This document shows positions 1 to 4,448 of a stretch of DNA of 5,917 nt, piece by piece. Numbering within the stretch: the stretch's first letter is position 1; each line of letters begins with the position of its first letter. The translations under genes were made by a program, and so were the position numbers. The notes under the pieces were generated by a model that was given only the letters and a program-made list of their open reading frames with translations, did no database searches and was not told where the DNA came from. Source of the stretch: Thermodesulfobacteriota bacterium (GTDB lineage: Bacteria; Desulfobacterota; Thermodesulfobacteria; Thermodesulfobacteriales; Thermodesulfatatoraceae). The stretch covers positions 1 through 5,917 of the forward strand of contig JAADCO010000169.1 of assembly GCA_013154385.1 (NCBI GenBank), written 5' to 3'.

Positions 1-185
1 GCCGTGTGAAAGTTGCCGTAGATGGTCCGCAACCCCACCCCCGCGTCTATGCCGGAGACGATCTTCTCCGGCCGGTCGTTTTCGAAGACGATGTAGGTGC
101 TCTCCGTCTCTTCAAAGTAGAGATCGGCAAACAGCCCCTTGCCTCGCAAGATGGAAAGGATTCGATCAAGACCCGTCGGAATCAT
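1..185 (-). CDS. tldD: TldD, metalloprotease subunit (N-terminal fragment, cut by window edge)
   Basis: Only the first 61 codons are present; the gene runs off the left edge. The fragment starts MIPTGLDRILSILRGKG and continues through FADLYFEE (residues 19-26) to SGIDAGVGLRTIYG (44-57). This is the usual N-terminal pattern of TldD/PmbA proteins: a helix, an 'aDlyfE' strand, then a 'G.d.GvGvR' loop. The catalytic zinc motif of TldD would lie beyond the window and cannot be checked. In known systems TldD is the active subunit of a cytoplasmic TldD-TldE heterodimer that degrades unfolded peptides. The ATG at 183-185 overlaps the TGA of the upstream kinase gene as ATGA, with AAGGAG (193-198, read on the minus strand) seven bases upstream, so translation is probably coupled. 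I choose TldD rather than a second TldE because a full TldE is encoded at 3038-4351; this is partly inference. Confidence 0.82.
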   Translation of the reverse strand, partial: MIPTGLDRILSILRGKGLFADLYFEETESTYIVFENDRPEKIVSGIDAGVGLRTIYGNFHT

Positions 186-1132
186 GCCTGCACTCCTTCA
201 AGGAGGTTTAAGAATTCTTCTCTGCGCGGAAACCCCTTTCGTCCGTAATCCCTGAGGGAAAGGGCGGCGAGGTGCGCGGCGAGCCTGGCCGCGGAAAGGA
301 GATCAAGCCCCGAGAGGATGCCGGCGAGGACCCCGGCGTCGAACACGTCCCCGGCCCCGGTGTTGTCCACCCAGACCGGCGCCGAAGCCGCGGGGACCTC
401 TCTCCTCCCCTCTTCGGAGAGGATCTCGGCCCCTTTCCTCCCCTTCTTGAGGACGAGGGCCCTTGCCTGCGCCAGAAGGGCCGCGAGATCGCCACCGAGG
501 AGGGCGAGCTCGTTTTCCGTGAGGAAGAGGAGCTCCGCACCGCTCAAGAGCGGGGCCATCGCCGAAAGGCCCTTTGCCGCGTAGATCTCCCCGGGGTCCA
601 CGGAAAAGGGCCCCGGATGCGCCGCGCGCAGGTTCCGATGGAAGGAAAACCCCTCCTCCGTGACCAGGGAGCTCACGTGGAGCCATTCGTCCCCGGAGGT
701 CTCCACCCGGTAGGCCCCGAGCACTTCTTCCTGAGAATGCGGGGCCACGAAGATGGCCCGGTCTTCTTTCTCGTCGAGGATGATGAGGCAGCAGGCGTTC
801 TCTCCCCGGCGCAGGACGCGGGAAAGATCCACCCCCTCGAGCTCCCGCAGGGCGATTTCCGCCTCCTCGTCCTGCCCGGCCAGACCGATGAAACCCGTCT
901 CGAACCCCCAGAGGGAAAGGGCGTAGATGGTGTTGGCCGCCGAACCCCCGCCGCACACCGCCAGGAGCTCGCCCTTCTTCTCCAGGGCCTCGCGCAGGCG
1001 CTCGAACTCGGCCCGCGTGCCCCAGACCTCACCCCCGGCCCGCACCCCCTTGGCCAGAGGGGAGACCTCCTCGAGGCTTTCCACGCGATAGAAGTAATCC
1101 ACGTTCAGGGCCCCCGAACCTACGACGCGCAT
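182..1132 (-). CDS. PfkB/ribokinase-family kinase, substrate unknown
   Basis: A 316-residue cytoplasmic kinase of the PfkB (ribokinase/adenosine kinase) superfamily, which phosphorylates a sugar or nucleoside hydroxyl using ATP. The first strand is MRVVGSGALNVD (1-12). The glycine-rich GGGSAAN motif is at 61-67. An N-E pair in LTENELALLGG (204-214) fits the family Mg/phosphate motif. The C-terminal signature DNTGAGDVFDAG (256-267) contains the expected catalytic base Asp262. About 50 residues separate strand 1 from the GG motif, longer than in ribokinase and more like adenosine-kinase relatives, so a nucleoside substrate is possible but unproven. I chose the ATG at 1132 because the core strand begins there; an upstream TTG (1174) adds only a polar, unrelated-looking leader. 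No good Shine-Dalgarno precedes the ATG, but a -10-like hexamer does. The gene ends in TGA, overlapping tldD by four bases. Confidence 0.9.
   Translation of the reverse strand: MRVVGSGALNVDYFYRVESLEEVSPLAKGVRAGGEVWGTRAEFERLREALEKKGELLAVCGGGSAANTIYALSLWGFETGFIGLAGQDEEAEIALRELEGVDLSRVLRRGENACCLIILDEKEDRAIFVAPHSQEEVLGAYRVETSGDEWLHVSSLVTEEGFSFHRNLRAAHPGPFSVDPGEIYAAKGLSAMAPLLSGAELLFLTENELALLGGDLAALLAQARALVLKKGRKGAEILSEEGRREVPAASAPVWVDNTGAGDVFDAGVLAGILSGLDLLSAARLAAHLAALSLRDYGRKGFPRREEFLNLLEGVQA
193..205 (-). promoter_or_regulatory. Shine-Dalgarno of tldD within a small hairpin
   Basis: On the minus strand CTCCT-TGA-AGGAG can form a five-base-pair stem with a three-base loop. The right arm is part of the tldD Shine-Dalgarno sequence AAGGAG, seven bases before its ATG. 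The element lies in the last codons of the pfkB-family gene. A ribosome finishing that gene would open the hairpin, which fits coupled translation. The sequence is seen directly; the function is inferred. Confidence 0.45.
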
Positions 1133-1139
1133 ACCATCT

Positions 1140-1168
1140 TTTCTAGCAGATCTTGTGTTATTTTTTGA
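1140..1168 (-). promoter_or_regulatory. Candidate promoter of the pfkB-family gene (leaderless type)
   Basis: Read on the minus strand, TGC-TAGAAA (hexamer at 1140-1145) resembles an extended -10 element, matching TATAAT at four of six bases. A poor -35, TCAAAA (1163-1168), lies 17 bases upstream. The hexamer ends seven bases before the ATG, so the predicted start of transcription falls at or one base before the start codon. That matches the missing Shine-Dalgarno, but the -35 match is weak (three of six). Confidence 0.35.
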
Positions 1169-1180
1169 GGGCAAAAGCCC
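1169..1180 (+). repeat. GGGC-AAAA-GCCC inverted repeat before the cupin gene
   Basis: A perfect four-base-pair hairpin with an AAAA loop ends two bases before the cupin Shine-Dalgarno sequence (1183-1188). It is too short and badly placed to be an intrinsic terminator. It could affect ribosome access or mRNA stability, or be chance. Confidence 0.3.
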
Positions 1181-1182
1181 AG

Positions 1183-1188
1183 AGGAGG
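1183..1188 (+). promoter_or_regulatory. Shine-Dalgarno AGGAGG fixing the cupin start
   Basis: A full-consensus AGGAGG sits six bases before the ATG at 1195. It selects this start over the in-frame TTG at 1153, which has no ribosome site and would add a low-complexity basic leader. Confidence 0.85.
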
Positions 1189-1194
1189 AAGATC

Positions 1195-1536
1195 ATGGCC
1201 ATCTTCGTGAGGAAGGAAGAGATCGAGTTCAAGGACCATCCGAAGTTTGCCGGCGTCAAGATCGCCATCCTGGTTTCCTCCAAAGACACGGACCGGGCCA
1301 GCATTTCCATGCTGCGCATCGAGCCCGGCGTCGAGATCCCCATCCACACCCACGACCCGCAGGTGGACTCCATCTACGTGCTCTCCGGAGAGGGCGAAGC
1401 CTACGTCAACGGGAGCTGGCAGAAGATAAAGACCGGCGACTACATCTTCGTCCCCGCCCGGGAGGAGCACGGTGTGAAGAACACCGGCTCCGGCGAACTG
1501 GAACTCTTCATCGTCCATAGCCCGCCGCTCTTCTAG
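1195..1536 (+). CDS. Small single-domain cupin protein
   Basis: A 113-residue protein consisting almost entirely of one cupin beta-barrel. Cupin motif 1 starts at Gly45, with His51 and His53 as HTH, Asp58 where the usual metal-binding Glu stands, and Gly65. Motif 2 is a textbook match: GDYIFVP (81-87), then His92 and Asn96. Three His plus an acidic residue is the standard site for Fe, Mn, Zn or similar metals, so a mononuclear metal site is likely, with Asp replacing Glu. Stand-alone cupins of this size range from isomerases and oxygenases to sugar or ligand binders; nothing here narrows it, and no signal peptide is visible. It is a plus-strand gene between minus-strand neighbours: divergent from the pfkB-family gene (62-bp gap) and convergent with thiL, sharing the CTAG at 1533-1536 as both stop codons. 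I call the fold with confidence, not the function. Confidence 0.86.
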   Translation: MAIFVRKEEIEFKDHPKFAGVKIAILVSSKDTDRASISMLRIEPGVEIPIHTHDPQVDSIYVLSGEGEAYVNGSWQKIKTGDYIFVPAREEHGVKNTGSGELELFIVHSPPLF

Positions 1537-2489
1537 GCAAAGTGGTCGAAGCCCTCGGGGGAGACCTCCTCCGCGGCCCCGTCGGCCCGCCTGAGGAGGA
1601 GCTTCTCCCCGGGGACGATCCTCCCCAGACGATGGGGCTTGCGGGAAAGGGAGGCCAGGCGGCTCCGCAGGGCGCGCTCCTTTTCCCGGGGCACGGTGAA
1701 GAGGAGGGCGAAGTCTTCCCCGCCGAAGAGGGCGTAGTCGCGCAGAGGCCGCGAAAGCCCCGGGAGCTCGTCCACGGCCAGGGGCACGGCTTCCTCCTCC
1801 ACCTCGGCCCCCACCCCGCTTGCGCGGCAGAGCCGTGAGAGATCCTTCAGCAGACCATCGGAGACGTCCAGCATGGCGCTGGCCAGCCCCTCCTCCGCCA
1901 GGACGCGCCCCAGCTCGACCTCCGGCTCGGGATCGAGATGGGCGCGCTTGAGGGGTTCCGGCGGGTCCTCGCCCTTCTGGAAGAGCTCAAGCGCCATGGC
2001 CGAGGCCCCCAGGGGCCGCGAGACGAAGATCAGGTCCCCGGGCCGGGCTCCCTGACGAAACACCACCGCCCCGGCCGCCGCCTCACCGATCAGGGCGAGA
2101 TCCCCTTGGAGCGCGGGGCCCTTCACCGTGTCTCCGCCGACGAGATGGGCCCCGTAGGCCGCCAGCTTGGAGGTGAGCCCCTCCAGGAAGTCCCGGAGGA
2201 AGTCTTCTTCCGGCGGCGCGGGAAAGGCCAGGGTCAGCAGGGCAAACCTCGGCTGACCGCCCATCGCCGCCACGTCGCTCAGGTTCACCGCCGCAAGCTT
2301 TCGCCCCAAAAAGTAGGGGGTGAAGTAGGAAAGGGAAAAGTGCACTCCCTCCACCATGGCGTCCGCCGTGAGGAGCCACCAGCGGTCGCCGAGATCCACC
2401 ACCGCGCAGTCGTCCCCCGGGCCCTGGACCAGGCCGGGAGCAGAGGGGAGAAAGCGCTCGAGGAAACGGATGACTTCGTCTTCGGTCAT
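1533..2489 (-). CDS. thiL: Thiamine-monophosphate kinase ThiL
   Basis: A 318-residue cytoplasmic enzyme that phosphorylates thiamine monophosphate to thiamine diphosphate with ATP, the last step of bacterial cofactor synthesis. Family landmarks appear in order: GPGDD (23-27), DAMVEGVHF (43-51), NLSDVAAMG (69-77), VGGDT (117-121), LDVSDGL (207-213) and FGGEDF (255-260). The acidic residues in these motifs bind the Mg ions and nucleotide in the PurM-like fold of ThiL. The length is normal for the family and no key motif is missing. The ATG at 2489 has no Shine-Dalgarno: the preceding bases read GAAACTCCCC on the coding strand. The start is still plausible because residues 2-12 form the usual first helix. 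The gene lies 58 bp downstream of ndk on the same strand, with a GC-rich hairpin between them, and is probably co-transcribed. It ends in TAG within a CTAG shared with the cupin gene. Confidence 0.95.
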   Translation of the reverse strand: MTEDEVIRFLERFLPSAPGLVQGPGDDCAVVDLGDRWWLLTADAMVEGVHFSLSYFTPYFLGRKLAAVNLSDVAAMGGQPRFALLTLAFPAPPEEDFLRDFLEGLTSKLAAYGAHLVGGDTVKGPALQGDLALIGEAAAGAVVFRQGARPGDLIFVSRPLGASAMALELFQKGEDPPEPLKRAHLDPEPEVELGRVLAEEGLASAMLDVSDGLLKDLSRLCRASGVGAEVEEEAVPLAVDELPGLSRPLRDYALFGGEDFALLFTVPREKERALRSRLASLSRKPHRLGRIVPGEKLLLRRADGAAEEVSPEGFDHFA

Positions 2490-2520
2490 GGGGAGTTTCG
2501 GCTGACGACGGAGAGACGGG

Positions 2521-2540
2521 GGCCGGGCCTCGACCCGGCC
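2521..2540 (-). repeat. GC-rich hairpin between ndk and thiL
   Basis: GGCCGGG and CCCGGCC form a perfect seven-base-pair stem around a six-base loop, eight bases after the ndk stop codon. No run of T follows on the minus strand, so it is not a standard intrinsic terminator. It could protect the upstream ndk message from 3' decay or reduce read-through into thiL. The stem is seen directly; the role is inferred. Confidence 0.5.
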
Positions 2541-2547
2541 GGCTCCT

Positions 2548-2973
2548 CTATCGGGGGCAGATCTCCAGCTCGCTGAAGAAGAAGGCTATTTCCCGCGCCG
2601 CGGATTCCGGGCTATCCGAACCGTGGACCGTGTTCTCGCCCTTGCTCAGGGCAAAGGTCTTGCGGATGGTTCCCTCGTCGGCTTCCGCCGGATCCGTGGC
2701 CCCCATGATCTTCCGGCACTTGGCAATGGCGTCCTCACCTTCGAGCACCAGGGCCACGATGGGACCGGAGGACATGTAGTCCGTGAGCTCGTCGTAAAAG
2801 GGCTTGCCCTTGTGGACGATGTAGAACTCCTCGGCCTGCTGCTTGGTGAGGCGAAGCATCTTCATCGCGACGATCTTGAGCCCTCCCTTCTCGAAGAAGC
2901 TCAGGACCTCTCCGATGATGTCACGGGAAACACCGTCGGGTTTGATCATGCTCAAAGTCCTTTCCACCGCCAT
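2548..2973 (-). CDS. ndk: Nucleoside diphosphate kinase
   Basis: A 141-residue enzyme that moves the gamma phosphate from NTPs to NDPs through a phospho-histidine, balancing cellular nucleotide pools. The sequence is collinear with the family: Lys11 in IKPDGV (10-15), Tyr51 in EEFYIVH (48-54), SSGPIVALVLEGE (68-80), Arg104 in GTIRKTF (101-107), and the active-site stretch NTVHGSDSPE (114-123) with catalytic His117. Length and motifs are normal. It is an abundant cytoplasmic enzyme, and its strong ribosome site (GAGGAGG, plus-strand 2980-2986, six bases before the ATG) fits high expression. It follows tldE on the same strand after a 64-bp gap and precedes thiL. The tail FFFSELEIC resembles NDKs from Desulfobacterota and thermophilic bacteria, from memory only. 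The stop is TAG. Confidence 0.97.
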   Translation of the reverse strand: MAVERTLSMIKPDGVSRDIIGEVLSFFEKGGLKIVAMKMLRLTKQQAEEFYIVHKGKPFYDELTDYMSSGPIVALVLEGEDAIAKCRKIMGATDPAEADEGTIRKTFALSKGENTVHGSDSPESAAREIAFFFSELEICPR

Positions 2974-3006
2974 AGTCTTCCTCCTCGAAAGAATGTTGTC
3001 GCCGGA

Positions 3007-3035
3007 GGGTTAGCAGAGGTTTCTCCGGGCGTCAA
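3007..3035 (-). promoter_or_regulatory. Weak candidate promoter for ndk
   Basis: On the minus strand TTGACG (3030-3035) matches the -35 consensus at five of six bases. Seventeen bases later comes TAACCC (3007-3012), preceded by TGC as in an extended -10, but it fits TATAAT poorly. The same stretch contains the inverted repeat CCGGAG...CTCCGG (3002-3028) with a 15-base loop. ndk may have its own promoter in addition to read-through from tldE. Confidence 0.3.
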
Positions 3036-3037
3036 CG

Positions 3038-4351
3038 CTAGCCCCCGGAAAGATCCATCTCCGCGACCAGGAGAGAGGGGGCCCCCAGGCTCCCGTAGAA
3101 CGTGAGGTCTTTCCCCACGGCCTCGAGCTGCTTGAAGAGCTCGAAGACGTTTCCCGAAAGGGCCATGCCCGCCACGGGTTGCGGATCGCCGTTTTCGTAG
3201 TAGAGACCCGCCACCCCCACGGAAAAGTCGCCGGAAACCGGGTTGGCCGTGTGCATCCCGAGGACCTCGAGCACCTCGAAGACCCGCCCCTCGCGCCACT
3301 TCTCCGGGGAGTCCTCGCCGGGGACGAGGAAGAGATTGGTGGGAGAGACCGCCGGCGGGTTCTTGAAGCTCGGCCTGCGGGCGTTGCCCGTGGAGCCCTG
3401 TCCGGACTTGGTTCCCCAATAGTGATCGAAGAGGAACCCCTCGAGCCGCCCTTCCCGCACCAGGGTCTTCTCCCGCTGGGGCACGCCCTCGTCGTCAAAG
3501 GGGCGCGTCTCCAGGCCGTTTTCCAGGAGCCCGTGGTCTCGCAGCGTGACCAGGGGGGAGAAGACCTCCTCTCCCACCCGCCCGGCGAGAGGAGACTTCC
3601 CCTTGAGCACGCGGTCCCCGCACAGGGCCTCGGAGACCAGTTCCAGGAAGTCCACGGCCACGTGAGGCGGGAGAAAGACCTTGATCTTCATGGAAGGGAG
3701 GGTGCGGGCGTTGAGCCTCACCACCGCGCGCCGCGCCGCCTCCCGACCGATGTCTTCCGGAGAGAGGAGCTCCGGCGAGACCACGCTGCGCCATTCCCAG
3801 CCCATCTGTTGCTCCCCCTCCTCGGCCACCACGACGGCGATGAGGGTGTGGGCCCGCACAGGCCAGGAAAGACGCAGACCCTCGGTGTTGGCCAGAAAGA
3901 GGCGGCCCTGAACGTCGCGGAGGCTGGCCTCCTGAAGGCGCTTCACGCGGGAATCAAAGGCAAAGGCGGCCTTCTCCAGGCGCTCCAGGCGCTCCAGGGC
4001 TTCCTCCGCCGCCAGGAGAGGGGCCTTGATCGGGGTCAGATGGGGCCATTCCGCTTCCCCCGGCAGGAAGAGAGAGGGCTCCGGCTCGAGGACCTCGGTC
4101 ATCTCCAGGGCGGTATCCGCGGCCTTGACCAGGGATTCGGCCGAGAGATCCGTGGTGTAGGAAAAACCGAAACAGCGGCGCGCCAGCACCCGGACAGCCA
4201 GCCCCTCCTCGCGAAACGGCTGGAAGGTCTCCAGACGGCCGTCCTTCTTCTCGACCTTGAGCCCCTCTTTTTCAAAGGCGAACACCTCGAGGGCGTCCAC
4301 CTTTCCCTTGCCCCAGTCTTCAAGGATCTCCCAAACGTTTTCGAAGTTCAT
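3038..4351 (-). CDS. tldE: TldE (PmbA), metalloprotease partner subunit
   Basis: A 437-residue TldE/PmbA protein, the subunit that partners TldD in a cytoplasmic peptidase; in E. coli the pair trims the microcin B17 leader and degrades the CcdA antitoxin. The N-terminal domain has DALEVFAFEKEG (19-30) and EEGLAVRVL (48-56). The C-terminal domain carries FDDEGVPQ (285-292), GSTGNARRPSF (319-329), GMHTANPVSGDFSVG (365-379), ENGDPQPVAGMALSGN (386-401) and a final GAPSLLVAEMDLSGG (423-437), all typical of PmbA. It has no HExxxH zinc motif, which separates it from TldD. The ATG at 4351 is chosen for its GAGGAGG five bases upstream; an in-frame start at 4420 would translate the leader stem-loops. 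Length is close to E. coli PmbA. It is divergent from the RNA ligase gene, heads the tldE-ndk-thiL run, and ends in TAG. Confidence 0.95.
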   Translation of the reverse strand: MNFENVWEILEDWGKGKVDALEVFAFEKEGLKVEKKDGRLETFQPFREEGLAVRVLARRCFGFSYTTDLSAESLVKAADTALEMTEVLEPEPSLFLPGEAEWPHLTPIKAPLLAAEEALERLERLEKAAFAFDSRVKRLQEASLRDVQGRLFLANTEGLRLSWPVRAHTLIAVVVAEEGEQQMGWEWRSVVSPELLSPEDIGREAARRAVVRLNARTLPSMKIKVFLPPHVAVDFLELVSEALCGDRVLKGKSPLAGRVGEEVFSPLVTLRDHGLLENGLETRPFDDEGVPQREKTLVREGRLEGFLFDHYWGTKSGQGSTGNARRPSFKNPPAVSPTNLFLVPGEDSPEKWREGRVFEVLEVLGMHTANPVSGDFSVGVAGLYYENGDPQPVAGMALSGNVFELFKQLEAVGKDLTFYGSLGAPSLLVAEMDLSGG

Positions 4352-4356
4352 AGACG

Positions 4357-4363
4357 CCTCCTC
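4357..4363 (-). promoter_or_regulatory. Shine-Dalgarno GAGGAGG of tldE
   Basis: A strong ribosome site five bases before the ATG at 4351. It decides the start against the in-frame upstream ATG at 4420. It directly follows the T-arm-like stem-loop at 4365-4379. Confidence 0.85.
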
Positions 4364-4364
4364 A

Positions 4365-4379
4365 CGGGATTCTAACCCG
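4365..4379 (-). other. tRNA T-arm-like stem-loop in the tldE leader
   Basis: On the minus strand CGGG-TTAGAAT-CCCG makes a four-base-pair stem with a seven-base loop. The loop equals a tRNA T-loop of the TTCGAAT type except for A in place of the near-universal C56. The seven bases after the pseudo T-arm, GAGGAGG, are the tldE ribosome site. No matching 5' acceptor strand (CCTCCTC), anticodon arm or CCA end is present, so this is not a functional tRNA. It may be a remnant, a regulatory mimic or coincidence. Confidence 0.3.
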
Positions 4380-4380
4380 G

Positions 4381-4394
4381 GTCCCCCAGGGGAC
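4381..4394. repeat. Perfect dyad GTCCCC-CA-GGGGAC
   Basis: Two six-base arms flank a two-base centre, between the tldE and RNA ligase genes and 30-43 bases upstream of the tldE start. It could be a protein-binding operator. As RNA it could form a hairpin with a slightly opened loop in the tldE leader. Confidence 0.45.
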
Positions 4395-4404
4395 AAAAGG
4401 GCGC

Positions 4405-4427
4405 GGCTGAGAAATGGCATTCTCGCC
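4405..4427. repeat. Imperfect dyad GGC-T-GAGAA-N6-TTCTC-GCC
   Basis: Eight matched bases on each side of a six-base centre are broken only by one extra T on the left arm. The centre (4414-4419) coincides with the candidate -35 hexamer of the RNA ligase promoter, so a bound dimeric regulator would block that promoter. In a minus-strand transcript the same bases form an eight-base-pair hairpin with one bulge. I do not recognise the motif as belonging to a known regulator. Confidence 0.45.
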
Positions 4428-4442
4428 TAAGCGGCTTATCTT
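4414..4442 (+). promoter_or_regulatory. Candidate leaderless promoter of the RNA ligase gene
   Basis: ATGGCA (4414-4419) and TATCTT (4437-4442) each match the bacterial -35 and -10 consensus at four of six bases and are exactly 17 bases apart. The -10 ends six bases before the ATG, so transcription would start on the A of the start codon. This agrees with the absence of any Shine-Dalgarno before that ATG. Confidence 0.45.
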
Positions 4443-4448
4443 TAAAAC

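Noticed and set aside
272..1168. Open frame of about 300 codons on the plus strand across the pfkB-family gene
   Set aside because: The minus strand encodes complete PfkB signatures. This frame shows none and would fill the divergent promoter gap.
1159..1180. Intrinsic terminator made from the GGGC-AAAA-GCCC hairpin and the adjacent T-run
   Set aside because: The T-run precedes the hairpin on the plus strand and reads as A on the minus strand, so neither direction gives hairpin followed by U. Both neighbouring genes start here rather than end.
1153..1194. Upstream TTG start for the cupin, adding 14 residues
   Set aside because: It has no ribosome site, and the added residues translate a hairpin and the Shine-Dalgarno sequence itself. 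The ATG at 1195 has AGGAGG at ideal spacing.
3179..4375. Open frame of about 400 codons on the plus strand, antisense to tldE
   Set aside because: It is the complement of a clearly identified TldE gene, lacks family motifs and has an arginine/glycine/histidine-rich composition typical of shadow frames.
4381..4394. Intrinsic terminator
   Set aside because: No T-run follows the dyad in either direction (AAAAGG on one side, CCGGG on the other), and no gene ends nearby.
4352..4420. Upstream start for tldE, adding 23 residues
   Set aside because: The extension would encode the leader stem-loops and the GAGGAGG ribosome site. The ATG at 4351 matches the expected TldE N-terminus.
4357..4440. Complete tRNA gene in the tldE leader
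   Set aside because: Only a T-arm-like loop and a variable-arm-like dyad are present. There is no acceptor pairing, proper anticodon arm or CCA end, and loop base 56 is A instead of C.
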